Assembly: GCF_007992175.1 (NCBI RefSeq) | Contig: NZ_BJZT01000006.1 | Coordinates: 1-64,000 of the forward strand | Length of the DNA stretch: 64,000 nt | Reading direction: 5' to 3' | From: Methylobacterium haplocladii | GTDB lineage: Bacteria; Pseudomonadota; Alphaproteobacteria; Rhizobiales; Beijerinckiaceae | Part shown: positions 16,908-26,355 of the stretch, piece by piece | Numbering within the stretch: position 1 is the stretch's first letter | How the letters are laid out: every line of letters starts with the position of its first letter | Notes under the pieces: model-generated | The model's input: the letters and a program-made list of their open reading frames with translations, nothing else | What the model was told of the DNA's origin: nothing | Database searches by the model: none | Made by a program: the position numbers and the translations under genes

Positions 16908-16954
16908 CCGCGACGAGCTCGTCGGCGGCGCGGCGAGGCGGGGGAAGGCCTGCG

Positions 16955-18313
16955 TCACAGCACCCGCACCCGCGGCTCCGCCCGGGGCGTCAGCAGCAGG
17001 TGCGTCAGGGCCCAGACGAGGGCATCGAGGCGGTCCGGCGAGGCTCCCGTCGAGAGCCCCCCGGGGCCGAAATCGCAGAGTTCGTCTTCCAGCGCCGGCA
17101 GGGCGCCGACATGGTGGACACGGCCCTGCGCGTAGAGCAGCGAGACCGGCTCGGCCCTGAGATATTTTCCGCGCGTGGCCCTGACGGACGTCACGGGCAC
17201 CGACGAATCCATCTCGGCGAGAACCGTCGAGACCATCTCGCCACCCTGGTTCACCTCGACGACGAGGGCGTCGGCGCGGAGCTGGTGGTAGAGCGTGAGC
17301 GCGATGCGGGCCCAGCGCTCCGGGGGCGCCTGTTCCACCGTCGCGTCGGCGACGACGTAGGCGGCCCCGTCGCTACCGATCCCGGCAGCGACGATCCCGC
17401 AGGCATCGGCGCCGGCGCGGGAGGAAACCGGCGGGTCGACCGCCACCACCACGCGCATCAGGATCGGTGCCGCCGTGACGCGGGCCGCTTCGATGACGTC
17501 GCGGGTCCAGAGGGCGTCGGGCCGATCCTCGATCAGCTCACCGTCGAGTTCCTGCCGGCCAAGCCGGGTGCCGGCGTAGCGCCCGACGACGGTGTCGAGA
17601 AAATCCGGCGCCAGATTTGGCGCGTTGTCCGCGGTGCGCGCCCGCGTCACGACGGTCCGCGGATCCGAGAACAGCCGGCGCAGCAGCGGGATCGGCCGCG
17701 GCGTCGTGGTGACGAGGCCACGGGGGCGGGTGCCGAGGCGAAGGCCGAACTGGATCATGTCGAAGGCCGCATCGGCATGGCGCCACTTCGCCACCTCGTC
17801 GGACCACGCCGCTCCGAACTGGGGCCCGCGCAGGGAATCCGGCTCCTCGGCCGAGAAGGCCAGCGCCACCGCGCCGTTGGCGAATTCGAGCCGCCGCCGC
17901 GAGGGCTGCCAGAGCGGGCGCGCACCACCGAGAATCGGCAATGCGAGGAGGCCGGACGGCCCTTCGATCATCACGTCGCGGACATCCGCATAGGTCTCGC
18001 CAATCAGCGCGATGCGCCCGACCGGTCCATGAGCGAGGGCGAGGTCGCCGTGGGCCAGCGCCCGCACCCATTCCGCACCGGCGCGGGTCTTGCCCGCACC
18101 GCGCCCGCCGACGAAGGCCCAGGTCGTCCAGTCGCCCGGCGGCGGCAACTGGTCGTCGCGAGCGAGCGTCAGCCAGTCGTGCTCCAGCAGGCGCAGGAGG
18201 TCAGGATCCAGGGTTTCCAGCAGCGGGCGTGTCCGGCTGCTCGACGACAAACGCCTCAATCCGTCGCGCAAGGCGAGCGCGGAGGGCGGCGAGATCCTGT
18301 GGGGAGCCGCCAT
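16955..18313 (-). CDS. Large terminase subunit (g2-type)
   Basis: 452 residues from the ATG at 18313. ATPase-nuclease that drives DNA into the prohead. Walker A GGRGAGKT at 69-76, Walker B-like AWSDEVAKW near 160, motif III TTTPRP, and an RNase H-like nuclease domain beginning VVVAVDPP near 290 with later acidic residues. Start chosen because GGAG lies 6 bases upstream; an ATG two codons earlier is possible. It overlaps the small terminase frame by 113 bases, unusually long, so a later non-ATG start is not excluded. Confidence 0.93.
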   Translation of the reverse strand: MAAPHRISPPSALALRDGLRRLSSSSRTRPLLETLDPDLLRLLEHDWLTLARDDQLPPPGDWTTWAFVGGRGAGKTRAGAEWVRALAHGDLALAHGPVGRIALIGETYADVRDVMIEGPSGLLALPILGGARPLWQPSRRRLEFANGAVALAFSAEEPDSLRGPQFGAAWSDEVAKWRHADAAFDMIQFGLRLGTRPRGLVTTTPRPIPLLRRLFSDPRTVVTRARTADNAPNLAPDFLDTVVGRYAGTRLGRQELDGELIEDRPDALWTRDVIEAARVTAAPILMRVVVAVDPPVSSRAGADACGIVAAGIGSDGAAYVVADATVEQAPPERWARIALTLYHQLRADALVVEVNQGGEMVSTVLAEMDSSVPVTSVRATRGKYLRAEPVSLLYAQGRVHHVGALPALEDELCDFGPGGLSTGASPDRLDALVWALTHLLLTPRAEPRVRVL

Positions 18314-18857
18314 CCGCATCTCCGTCGGTATCCGGTTGGCGTGCGGCGGGCGCGAGATCGTCGAGGAGACGCTTGAGGCCGCCGAGATCGCGCAGGATCT
18401 TTGCGGTATCGATATCGGCCGTGGTGTCGGCGGCACGCAGCCTGTCGTCGAAGACGGCGATCTGGCGGGCGATGTGGACGCGGAGCGCGGCGTCGAGCGT
18501 GGCGAGATCCGGCACGTCGCCGCTTGGTCCGAGGCCGCTGCCATCCTTGACCGCCGCGAATCCGTAGGCCGACATCAGCCGCGAGACGCCACGCGACGGC
18601 CGACTTGCCTTGGCCGGTCGTCGCTTCACGCCCTCTGGTATCGCAGGTTTCTCTCGGACGGCCGCGGGGTGTCGTTCTGCGATCTGCTTGGCGCCCCGCG
18701 AACTGGGCCGGATGCAAGCCTTCCGGTTCCAGTCCCATACCGTCCCGTATGGGATGCCGTTGCGCGCTGCGATCAGGCGAAGGCTCAACCCGGTGTCGCG
18801 CAGCATTCCTTCGACGGCCGTGCGGGTCTCCGGCGGATAAGGGCTGGAAAAAGCCAT
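18201..18857 (-). CDS. Small terminase / packaging initiator (g1-type)
   Basis: 218 residues. N-terminal helix-turn-helix (about residues 22-48: LSLRLIAARNGIPYGTVWDW) as in terminase small subunits. The centre is basic and probably disordered; the helical C-terminal part (LATLDAALRVHIARQIAVFD, DLAALRARLARRIEAF) probably oligomerises. It would recruit DNA to the large terminase, with little sequence specificity in GTAs. GGAGG lies 5 bases before the ATG. First gene of the cluster, just downstream of a sigma70-like promoter. Confidence 0.85.
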   Translation of the reverse strand: MAFSSPYPPETRTAVEGMLRDTGLSLRLIAARNGIPYGTVWDWNRKACIRPSSRGAKQIAERHPAAVREKPAIPEGVKRRPAKASRPSRGVSRLMSAYGFAAVKDGSGLGPSGDVPDLATLDAALRVHIARQIAVFDDRLRAADTTADIDTAKILRDLGGLKRLLDDLAPAARQPDTDGDADGGSPQDLAALRARLARRIEAFVVEQPDTPAAGNPGS

Positions 18858-18899
18858 TCCCGCCTCCGCCGTCTCGTCACACCTCTGGAACGTTCATGT

Positions 18900-18935
18900 T
18901 TTGTACCGGAGGAGCGTGCCGGTGTCAATCCTTAA
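18900..18935 (-). promoter_or_regulatory. Sigma70-like promoter of the GTA cluster
   Basis: On the minus strand, TTGACA (18928-18923) is followed after exactly 17 bases by TACAAA (18905-18900). This puts transcription start about 35 bases before the first GTA gene. The -35 box is perfect and the -10 box matches 4 of 6. A TTAA half-site (18932-18935) lies immediately upstream of the -35 box; CtrA commonly governs GTA expression, but only a half-site is present. Confidence 0.6.
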
Positions 18936-19130
18936 TTTCCTAGGACAGGCCGATCACGCGATGGAAGTCGACACCGATGCGCATGCGAGCACAGGAACTG
19001 ATGCGGCACTGCAACCACGGCCTCAGTTCCCCGTTGGCTGTTCACGATTCCAGAACTAGCCTCACGACCGAACAGCGACAGAGCGGCGCGAAGCCGTCCC
19101 AAGGGTCTCGAACAAGCTCAGGAGTGAACC

Positions 19131-19526
19131 GTGGCGAGCGAGACGACGAATCCGGGAGACGACGATCGCCCCGTGATCCTCCTGGTGGAGGACGAGGCGC
19201 TGACGATCATGGATCTGGGCGATGTCCTCGAAGACGGCGGCTACGACACCCTGCAATGCGCCTCGGCCGAGCGAGCGCTGAGCATCCTTCAAGCGCGCCC
19301 CGACATCTGCGGGCTCGTCACCGACGTGGAATTGTCGGGCAAGGCCAACGGTTTCGATCTCGCCAACTCGGCCTCGCAGGCACGTCCCGAACTGCCGATC
19401 CTGATCGTCTCGGGCCGCGCCGCGCCCGATCCGGACCGGATGCCGGAGGGTGCGCAGTTCATCGCCCGCCCCTGTGCCGGCGAGGACATCTTGGCCCGGC
19501 TCAAGGGGCTGATGCCGACATGCTAG
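19131..19526 (+). CDS. Stand-alone response regulator receiver protein
   Basis: 131 residues from a GTG with GGAG seven bases upstream. Single receiver domain: acidic pocket E20/D21, phosphoacceptor D65 (VTDVEL), and the Ser of the switch at S94 (IVSGR). The invariant Lys of the KP motif is replaced by Arg (ARP, R113), which may change phosphorylation or switching. There is no output domain, so it acts through protein contacts or as a phosphate sink. No histidine kinase is adjacent, so its partner is unknown. Divergent from the GTA promoter, 273 bases away; nothing else is evident in that gap. Confidence 0.9.
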   Translation: MASETTNPGDDDRPVILLVEDEALTIMDLGDVLEDGGYDTLQCASAERALSILQARPDICGLVTDVELSGKANGFDLANSASQARPELPILIVSGRAAPDPDRMPEGAQFIARPCAGEDILARLKGLMPTC

Positions 19527-19662
19527 ACCGTGTCTCAAAGGAACGAAGAGCCGGATAACCGTTACGTCATCGCACCGTCACGGTTGGACTGGCAGAAGCC
19601 CTCGAATCGAGCAGCGTCGGCAGGCGTGACCGCTCGCATGTCTGTCGGGGGGAGCATCTGTC

Positions 19663-20349
19663 ATGTCGGCGAGGCAGGTTGAGCCGGCGGACGCGTCTGT
19701 GACCGGTCCGTCCGGCGAGACGCGCGGCGGTGAGTCTCTCGAAAAGGACAAGCGCGGCGTGAGCAAGGGCGGCACCGGCAAGGACGGCAAGCAGGCCAAG
19801 CCGATGCGGGCCCCCGCCTCGAAGAGCGTCGGTTGGGCCCTCGTTCAGGCGGCCCGCCTTCACCGCGCCCGCGTCGGCGACCGGTTGGCCGCCCTCGACC
19901 TCTTCGCCGGGCAGGAGCAGGTGGTTCAGGCCCTGGCCGTGGCCGGGTCGATGACCATGGGCGATCTCGCCGCGACCTTGCGCGTGCGCCCACCCACCGC
20001 ATCGAAGACGATCTCGCGGCTGGCTGCTTTGGGCTTCGTCGAGCGCCGGGCGGAAGCGGGCGATGGCCGCATCGTGCGCGTGCGTCTCACAGAGACCGGC
20101 CTCGCCAAGGCGGCGGCGATCGAGCGGATCTGGGACGAGGTTGAAGCCGAGTTGCTCGACGATTTCGAGGGCAAGGAGAAGCGCCGCCTGCGCAAGCTCC
20201 TGCGCAAGGCCGCCGGCAACCTCGCCGAGGCGGCGGGCGTTACCGGCCACGAGGCCGATCCGGAAACCGACGGCGACCCGGATCCAGACGATGAGACCGA
20301 GACGCTGATCGGTCCCGTCGCTTCGGACGCGGTGGCGCGTCCGGTATAG
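19663..20349 (+). CDS. MarR-family transcriptional regulator
   Basis: 228 residues, longer than usual for MarR (about 150) because of a charged N-terminal extension of some 50 residues and an acidic C-terminal tail (DPETDGDPDPDDETET). Winged-helix core at about 55-185: LDLFAGQEQVVQALA, MGDLAATLRVRPPTASKTISRL (recognition helix) and RVRLTETG wing. It probably binds DNA as a dimer; the ligand is unknown. GGAG lies 8 bases before the ATG. Confidence 0.88.
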   Translation: MSARQVEPADASVTGPSGETRGGESLEKDKRGVSKGGTGKDGKQAKPMRAPASKSVGWALVQAARLHRARVGDRLAALDLFAGQEQVVQALAVAGSMTMGDLAATLRVRPPTASKTISRLAALGFVERRAEAGDGRIVRVRLTETGLAKAAAIERIWDEVEAELLDDFEGKEKRRLRKLLRKAAGNLAEAAGVTGHEADPETDGDPDPDDETETLIGPVASDAVARPV

Positions 20350-20478
20350 TCTTCGTCAAAGCCTGTCTTGCCGCGACACCTCTGGCGACACGAACGATCC
20401 TCATGCCGAGATGCCCGCGCCAGCGGGCCTCATCCCCGATGCCGCCGCCTGTCGCGGCGACGGCGCCTCATGAAACGA

Positions 20479-20661
20479 TCAGTCGCGTCCGTCCGACGCA
20501 CGCGCGAGGCGAAGCGCCCGCAGACGCTCGGTGCGATCGTCCACCGCCCGCCGGTCGGCTTCGATCTCGCCCCAGATCACGGCCGCTTTCGCCTGCTGCT
20601 CAGCCGCCTTGGCTGCTTTGGTCTCGGCGCGGTCGATATTGTGGCTCTGGTCGCGGGACAT
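20479..20661 (-). CDS. Small Ala/charge-rich protein (60 aa)
   Basis: Starts MSRDQSHNIDRAETKAAKAA and is almost wholly predicted helix, rich in Ala, Glu, Arg and Lys, with heptad-like spacing. A near-perfect AGGAG site lies 5 bases before the ATG, which is the main reason to call it real. It sits on the minus strand between MarR (ending 20349) and the transporter gene. No family recognised; could be a small regulator or coiled-coil partner. Confidence 0.75.
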   Translation of the reverse strand: MSRDQSHNIDRAETKAAKAAEQQAKAAVIWGEIEADRRAVDDRTERLRALRLARASDGRD

Positions 20662-20739
20662 TCCAGCTCCTGTATTGTGTCTCAAGCTTAGATAGGGTCG
20701 GTTCCTGTCCGGGACGAGCCTCCCGACGGCCAAGCTGCG

Positions 20740-21723
20740 GTGTCGGACGAGACTTTCGACGTTTGGCGTGGCGTCCGGCAGCCGATTCCGCCAGATACCG
20801 GGTCGATGACCCTGCCTGCTCCAAGCGTCCCGACCCCGGACACCCGCGCTCGGCGGGACCGGCTCGTCGGCATCGGACTGATGTGCCTGGCCCCGATCTT
20901 CTTCGCCGGCCTCGACGCGTCGGGAAAGATCCTGGCCCGCGAGGGCGTCGATCCGCTGCTGACGACCTTCATGCGCTATGCGGTGAACGTCGCGCTCGTC
21001 ACCGCAATGCTCAATCCGGTGACCCGGCCCGGCGTCGCCCGCACCCGCCGCCTGCCCCTGCAGGTGGCGCGCTCGCTGCTGCTGTTCGGTTCGACGGCCT
21101 GCAATTTTCTGGCTCTGCGCTCGCTTCAACTCGCCGAGACGGTGTCGATCCAGTTCGCGGCGCCCCTTGCCGTGGCTCTGCTCGCCGGTCCGCTCCTTGG
21201 GGAATGGTCGTCCCGCCGGCGGCTCGTCGCCATCGCCGTCGGCTTCCTCGGGGTCATCGTCATCGTGCGGCCGGGGCTCGGCACGATGCAGCCGGCGCTG
21301 CTCTTCTGCTTCGGCAACATGAGCTGCTACGCGCTCTACATCGTCGCGACCCGCAAGCTCGCCGCCTACGATTCCAGCGCGACCACGATCTTCTATTCCG
21401 GGCTCGCCGGACTTCTGCTGATGAGCCCGCTGCTGCCCTGGATCTGGACGGCGCCGGCTTCACCCCTCGCCTGGACGATGCTGGTCGGCGTCGGCCTGTT
21501 CGGCACCGCAGGACACTGGCTGCTGGTGCTGGCGCATGCCCGTGTGCCGGCCAACGTGCTGGCGCCGTTCATCTATACGCAGATCCTGTGGTCGGTCCTG
21601 CTCGGCTTCCTGGTCTTCGGCGACGTGCCGAGCGGCTGGACGCTGCTCGGATCGGCGATCATCGTCGGATCGGGCCTCGCGCTCCTCGCACAGGATGCCG
21701 CGCACCGGCGTCGCACGGTCTGA
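20740..21723 (+). CDS. DMT-superfamily transporter (EamA type)
   Basis: 327 residues from a GTG at 20740; an ATG at 20806 gives a shorter version without the polar leader. Ten hydrophobic segments in two EamA repeats, e.g. LVGIGLMCLAPIFFAGLDA and WTMLVGVGLFGTAGHWLL, with ETVSIQFAAPLAVALLAGPLLGE at the end of repeat one. Inner-membrane drug/metabolite exporter; substrate not predictable. Neither start has a strong ribosome site. Confidence 0.88.
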   Translation: MSDETFDVWRGVRQPIPPDTGSMTLPAPSVPTPDTRARRDRLVGIGLMCLAPIFFAGLDASGKILAREGVDPLLTTFMRYAVNVALVTAMLNPVTRPGVARTRRLPLQVARSLLLFGSTACNFLALRSLQLAETVSIQFAAPLAVALLAGPLLGEWSSRRRLVAIAVGFLGVIVIVRPGLGTMQPALLFCFGNMSCYALYIVATRKLAAYDSSATTIFYSGLAGLLLMSPLLPWIWTAPASPLAWTMLVGVGLFGTAGHWLLVLAHARVPANVLAPFIYTQILWSVLLGFLVFGDVPSGWTLLGSAIIVGSGLALLAQDAAHRRRTV

Positions 21724-21760
21724 AAGCGGCCGGACGGCGCGCCCGGCCGCTCCCGACCAC

Positions 21761-22027
21761 TCAGCGATGACGGCGGTGATAATGGCCGCGATGCGAGCGC
21801 ATCCGGGTGCGGTAGGCGCGGCGGCCCGGATCGATGCCGAGAACGCCGTTGACGCCACCGACGGCTCCGCCGACCGCGCCACCCACGATTCCACCGACCG
21901 GACCGGCGACGCGGTTACCCTCGTCGGCGCCGCGACGCATGCCGCCGGGAACGCCCTGGGCGTCGGCTGCGCTCGACAGGGTCAGGGCGGACAGGGCCAC
22001 CGTGGCGGCGATGAGCAGATGTTTCAT
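21761..22027 (-). CDS. Small exported glycine-zipper protein
   Basis: 88 residues. Signal peptide about 1-23 (…LSSAADA), then a Gly/Val zipper (GGIVGGAVGGAVGGVNGVLG, residues 45-64) and a basic, His/Arg-rich tail (RSHRGHYHRRHR). Glycine zippers of this type insert or pack in membranes. Function unknown. The ATG has an AGAGAG site upstream. It diverges from ileS across a 463-base gap. Confidence 0.82.
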   Translation of the reverse strand: MKHLLIAATVALSALTLSSAADAQGVPGGMRRGADEGNRVAGPVGGIVGGAVGGAVGGVNGVLGIDPGRRAYRTRMRSHRGHYHRRHR

Positions 22028-22490
22028 GCGGGACTCTCTTCGTGTTGCGATTGGGTGCTCCGCTTCTCGGATCGGCGCAGAAATCGTCGAATTTGATGGG
22101 CACGGATCCCGAAGTCGTGGGTGCTCAACGGCCAAGTTCGAAAAAGGTCCCCGCGATTCCGCACCAATCGTGATCGCATGGTGAACCGGCGACGCGCCGT
22201 TCGTTCCTGCGATCCGACGGTGCGGGGGACGGGTCGCCGCGACGGCATGCCGTTCTCCGGAAACCGAATTCCACTTTCCAGCATGATGTTCTAGAAGCGC
22301 ACCATGCTCGACGCATGCGATCCTGCCGACGCGCCGCCGCGTCTTCGAATTACCGGCCCGGCCTCCGCCTGAGCACCGCACATGACGCGCGGCCGGGCGT
22401 GAGATGCCGGATCGGCCAGCAGGTGCGCACGAGCGTCCCGACGGCCCGCCTCCTGTCGAAGCGCCGACCAAGACGAGCAAGACCTCTCCG
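22028..22490. other. Intergenic region upstream of ileS
   Basis: 463 bases between the divergent glycine-zipper gene and ileS. Must hold both promoters. I find no convincing gene, no T-box-like leader and no clear sigma70 pair; part of it (22100-22190) is somewhat AT-richer. The short frames here lack ribosome sites. Confidence 0.6.
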
Positions 22491-25400
22491 ATGACCGAAT
22501 CCGCTCCCGACGCCGCGCTGCCGGATGCCGACGCATCTCCGGCGCCGCGCGACTATGCGAAGACGCTGTTTCTGCCGAAGACCGAGTTCCCCATGCGCGC
22601 CGGCCTGCCGACGCGCGAGCCCCTGTTGCTGCAGCGCTGGGAGCGGAACGACCTCTACGGCCAAATCCGCGCGGAATCGGCCGGACGGCCGAAATTCGTG
22701 CTCCATGACGGCCCCCCCTACGCCAACGGGGCCATCCATATCGGGCACGCGCTCAACAAGATCCTCAAGGACGTGATCGTGCGCTCCCAGGGCGCCCTCG
22801 GGTTCGACGCCAATTACGTCCCCGGCTGGGACTGCCACGGCCTGCCGATCGAGTGGAAGATCGAGGAATCCTATCGCGCCAAGGGCCGGAACAAGGACGA
22901 GGTCCCGGTCCTCGAATTCCGCCAGGAGTGCCGGACCTTCGCGGCCCACTGGCTTGGCGAGCAGCGCAAGGAATTCCAGCGGCTCGGCGTGACCGGTGAC
23001 TGGGCGCACCCCTATTCGACCATGGCCTACCCGGCCGAGGCCCGGATCGCCTCCGAGCTGATGACGTTCGCGGTCACCGGCCAGCTCTATCGCGGCTCGA
23101 AGCCGGTGATGTGGTCGGTGGTCGAGAAGACCGCGTTGGCCGAGGCCGAGATTGAATACGAGGAGCATGTCAGCGACACGATTTTCGTCGCGTTCCCATG
23201 TAAAATGGTGGCTCGAAACGGTTCAACGTTAGTTCCTGGACAAACTGAATGGAACAATTATGGAAAGTTGGAGCCGGTCCAGGACAAGCTCTTGCCGACA
23301 TACATTGTTATTTGGACAACTACTCCTTGGACGATTCCTGGAAATCGAGCAATCGCCTTTTCGCGTAAAATATCTTACGGCCTATATCGCATCACGAATG
23401 CATCGATTGAAAATTGGGCAAAAACAGGCGCGCAGTACATAATCGCCGACAATCTTGCTGAGGCTGTTTTCAAAGCTGCTCGCGTTGAAACATACGAGCG
23501 TGTGGCGGATGTAGATACTAAGGCTCTCGCCGTTGGTGAATGCGCTCATCCGCTTGCAGCAATCGACAGCAGATATGAATTTCGAATCCCGCTCCTCGAC
23601 GGCGACCACGTCACCGACGAAGCCGGCACCGGATTCGTGCACACAGCGCCGAGCCATGGTCGCGAGGACTTTGAAGTCTGGATGGCCAATGGCCGTCAGC
23701 TCACGCAGCGCGGCATCGAGACCCGCATCCCTTACACGGTCGACGCCGACGGCGCCCTCACGGAGGAGGCGCCCGGCTTCACCGGCAAGCGTGTGCTGAA
23801 CGACAAGGGCGAGAAGGGCGACGCTAACAAGGCGGTCATCGCGGCGCTCGCCGAGGCCGGGGTCCTCATCGCCCGCGGCGTGCTGCGCCACCAGTATCCG
23901 CATTCCTGGCGCTCGAAGAAACCGGTGATCTTTCGCAATACGCCGCAATGGTTCATCGCGATGGACAAGCCCGTCGATGCCCTCGGCAACCGCACCCTGC
24001 GCGAAGTCGCCTTCGAAGCGATCGAAGCGACGCAATGGGTGCCGCCGCAGGGCAAAAACCGCATCAACGGCATGGTCGGCAACAAGCCGGATTGGGTCGT
24101 CTCACGCCAGCGCGCCTGGGGCGTGCCGATCACGGTGTTCGTGAAGACGGGCACCAGCGAGGTTCTTCGCGATGAGGCGGTGAACGCCCGCATAGCCGAG
24201 GCTTTTGCCGCGGAAGGTGCCGACGCCTGGTTCTCGGACGCCGACGGCGCACGCTTCCTCGCGCCCGACTATGACCCGGCCGACTACGAGAAGGTGACCG
24301 ACGTCCTCGACGTCTGGTTCGATTCCGGCTCGACCCACGCCTTTGTGCTCGATGACGCCGAGGCCTTTCCGGGCTTGTCCGGCGTGAAGCGCGTGCGCGA
24401 CGGCGGGCAGGACCGGGTGATGTATCTCGAAGGCTCGGACCAGCATCGCGGCTGGTTCCAGTCCTCGCTGCTCGAGTCCTGCGGCACGCGGGGCCATGCG
24501 CCCTACGACGTGGTGCTCACCCACGGCTTCGTCCTCGACCCCAAGGGGGAGAAGATGTCGAAGTCGAAGGGCAACGTCGTCGCGCCGCAGACCGTCATCA
24601 AGGAATCTGGCGCGGACATCCTTCGGCTCTGGGTCTCGGCTTCCGACTATTCGGACGACCTCCGCATCGGTCCGGAAATCGTGAAGACGTTCGCCGAGAC
24701 CTACCGAAAGCTGCGCAACTCGCTCCGCTGGATGCTCGGCTCCCTCGCCCACCGCGTGCCGGGCGACGACGTGGAATACGAAAGAATGCCGGAGCTGGAG
24801 CGGTTCATCCTGCACCGGTTGGCGCAGCTCGATGGCGAGATCCGCGAGGCTTATGCGGCCTTCGACACCAAGCGGATCGTGGCCCTGCTCAACGGCTTCC
24901 TGACCGGCGATCTCTCCGCCTTCTATTTCGACGTGCGCAAGGACGCGCTCTACTGCGACCCGATCTCTTCGCAGGTGCGCCGCGCCGCGTTGCAGGTGAT
25001 CGACGAGGCGTTTCGCCGTGTCGTGATCTGGCTGGCGCCGGTGCTAGCCTTCACGGCCGAGGAGGCCTGGCTCGATCGCTTCCCGTCGGAGGACGGTTCG
25101 GTGCATCTCCAGACCCTGCCGGAGACGCCCGCGGCATGGCGCGACGAGGCCCTCGCCGCGCGCTGGCAGAAAATCCGAAAGGTGCGCCGTGTCGTGACCG
25201 GGGCGCTCGAGATCGAACGCGCCGGCAAGCGTATCGGCGCGAGCCTGGAAGCCGCGCCGACGGTCTTCGTCGCCGATCCCGACCTGCTCGCCGCCCTCGC
25301 CGGCCTCGATTTTTCCGAGGTCTGCATCACCTCGGGCGTCTCGATCGAGGCCGGCGAGGGTCCCTCCGATGCCTTCCGCCTCGACGAGGTCAAGGGCGTC

Positions 25401-25556
25401 GCCGTGGTGCCCGCCCTTGCCGAGGGCCGGAAATGTGCTCGCTCCTGGCGGGTCTCGCCGGAGGTCGGCTCGGATCCCGCCTATCCCGACGTGACCCCGC
25501 GCGATGCGCAGGCGCTGCGCGAATGGGATGCGGTCCATCCGGGTGTGGCGGCATGA
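22491..25556 (+). CDS. ileS: Isoleucyl-tRNA synthetase
   Basis: 1021 residues; charges tRNA-Ile with isoleucine in the cytoplasm. Class I signatures: HIGH at 83-86 and KMSKS at 688-692. The CP1 editing domain contains [15 protein letters not shown] and, after it, [16 protein letters not shown]. Anticodon-binding domain follows ([25 protein letters not shown]). About 23195-23580 (residues ~235-363, first half of the editing domain) drops to about 45-48% G+C with AT-ending codons, against roughly 65% either side, while the frame and the editing motifs stay intact. That patch looks like a recombinant segment. Followed by lspA after a repeat-rich gap. Confidence 0.98.
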   Translation: MTESAPDAALPDADASPAPRDYAKTLFLPKTEFPMRAGLPTREPLLLQRWERNDLYGQIRAESAGRPKFVLHDGPPYANGAIHIGHALNKILKDVIVRSQGALGFDANYVPGWDCHGLPIEWKIEESYRAKGRNKDEVPVLEFRQECRTFAAHWLGEQRKEFQRLGVTGDWAHPYSTMAYPAEARIASELMTFAVTGQLYRGSKPVMWSVVEKTALAEAEIEYEEHVSDTIFVAFPCKMVARNGSTLVPGQTEWNNYGKLEPVQDKLLPTYIVIWTTTPWTIPGNRAIAFSRKISYGLYRITNASIENWAKTGAQYIIADNLAEAVFKAARVETYERVADVDTKALAVGECAHPLAAIDSRYEFRIPLLDGDHVTDEAGTGFVHTAPSHGREDFEVWMANGRQLTQRGIETRIPYTVDADGALTEEAPGFTGKRVLNDKGEKGDANKAVIAALAEAGVLIARGVLRHQYPHSWRSKKPVIFRNTPQWFIAMDKPVDALGNRTLREVAFEAIEATQWVPPQGKNRINGMVGNKPDWVVSRQRAWGVPITVFVKTGTSEVLRDEAVNARIAEAFAAEGADAWFSDADGARFLAPDYDPADYEKVTDVLDVWFDSGSTHAFVLDDAEAFPGLSGVKRVRDGGQDRVMYLEGSDQHRGWFQSSLLESCGTRGHAPYDVVLTHGFVLDPKGEKMSKSKGNVVAPQTVIKESGADILRLWVSASDYSDDLRIGPEIVKTFAETYRKLRNSLRWMLGSLAHRVPGDDVEYERMPELERFILHRLAQLDGEIREAYAAFDTKRIVALLNGFLTGDLSAFYFDVRKDALYCDPISSQVRRAALQVIDEAFRRVVIWLAPVLAFTAEEAWLDRFPSEDGSVHLQTLPETPAAWRDEALAARWQKIRKVRRVVTGALEIERAGKRIGASLEAAPTVFVADPDLLAALAGLDFSEVCITSGVSIEAGEGPSDAFRLDEVKGVAVVPALAEGRKCARSWRVSPEVGSDPAYPDVTPRDAQALREWDAVHPGVAA

Positions 25557-25572
25557 GAGACGCCAGCACCAA

Positions 25573-25707
25573 CCCCTCTCCCCTCTGCGGGAGAGGGTGG
25601 CCCTCGCGTCAGCGAGGGTCGGGAGAGGGGAGCGCCCTCTCCGGAACTGTCGCTCCCCTCTCCCGGCCCGCTTCGCGGGCCACCCTCTCCCGCAGAGGGG
25701 AGAGGGG
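25573..25707. repeat. Two inverted REP-like elements, family A
   Basis: Two copies of the CCCTCTCCCC…GGGGAGAGGG element facing each other between ileS and lspA. The first has an inner CCCTCGCG/CGCGAGGG-type hairpin, the second an inner GGCCCGC/GCGGGCC hairpin. A third copy is at 7172-7232. The pair can form a very long stem. Downstream lspA must either be read through it or have a promoter in the last 20 bases. Confidence 0.85.
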
Positions 25708-25728
25708 TCCGTGCGTGGAGAATCGGCT

Positions 25729-26244
25729 GTGACCCCCTTCCGCCTCGGCCTGCTCGCAGCCTTCCTGACGCTCGCCATCGACCAAGCCTCGAAACTCTGG
25801 CTGTATCTCCGCACCGACCTCGTGCTGACGCAGCCCTGGGCCGTCGCGCCGTTCACTGACTTCGTGGTCGTGTGGAATCGCGGCGTGTCCTACGGGATGT
25901 TCCAGCAGGAGGGCGATCTCGGCCGCTGGCTGCTTGTCGGCCTCTCCATCGTCGCGGCGCTGGTGCTCGGGTTCTGGATGAGCCGATCCGGCACGCGGTT
26001 GCTGGCCGTCGCCCTCGGGCTGATCGTCGGGGGCGCGATCGGCAACGCCATCGACCGAGCGGTGTTCGGCGCCGTGTTCGACTTCATCCACCTGCATGCC
26101 GGCGACTGGTCGTGGTACGTCTTCAACATCGCCGATGCCGCGATCGTGGCGGGTGTGGTCGGGCTGATTCTCGACAGCCTGATGCCGGAGCGGAAGGCCG
26201 ATCGGCAACACGATCTGCCGGGCGCTTCCAATCCCCGGTCCTGA
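25729..26244 (+). CDS. lspA: Lipoprotein signal peptidase (signal peptidase II)
   Basis: 171 residues, GTG start with GGAG 8 bases upstream. Four membrane helices. Family motifs: AIDQASKLW near residue 17, [12 protein letters not shown], the first catalytic Asp in [16 protein letters not shown], and the second in [11 protein letters not shown]. Cleaves prolipoprotein signal peptides at the lipid-modified Cys in the inner membrane. Lies between ileS and a secreted protein gene, a common alphaproteobacterial arrangement. Confidence 0.96.
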   Translation: MTPFRLGLLAAFLTLAIDQASKLWLYLRTDLVLTQPWAVAPFTDFVVVWNRGVSYGMFQQEGDLGRWLLVGLSIVAALVLGFWMSRSGTRLLAVALGLIVGGAIGNAIDRAVFGAVFDFIHLHAGDWSWYVFNIADAAIVAGVVGLILDSLMPERKADRQHDLPGASNPRS

Positions 26245-26355
26245 GCCTTTCGGCGCAAGAAACCGCCTTACCTTCGCCCGAAAACCGGCTCACGCCGGAA
26301 TCGTCGGCGACCGTGCATTCAAAACGATTCTGAGCGGCCGCAACCTGAGGGCAGC

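Larger units (their letters stand above)
1..18857 (-). mobile_element. Gene transfer agent (GTA)-type cluster with adjoining lysis genes
   Basis: Ordered set of phage-derived genes matching the Rhodobacter capsulatus GTA order (g1 to g15), all read on the minus strand from 18857 leftward. It carries small and large terminase, portal, prohead protease, HK97 capsid, connector, head closure, tail terminator, tail tube, chaperone, tape measure, DUF2460, DUF2163, NlpC/P60 and the giant tail-tip protein. No integrase, repressor or replication gene is seen, which fits a domesticated GTA rather than an active prophage. Unlike the R. capsulatus cluster it is followed directly by a fibre-like protein, an endolysin and a holin-like protein, and it is interrupted by two plus-strand protease genes. 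All structural frames appear intact. Whether particles are made cannot be told from sequence. Confidence 0.88.

Noticed and set aside
19540..19563. GGAAC … CGTT, resembling an EcfG general-stress promoter before the marR gene
   Set aside because: The spacer is 15 bases, whereas the known spacing is 16-17, so support is too weak to annotate.
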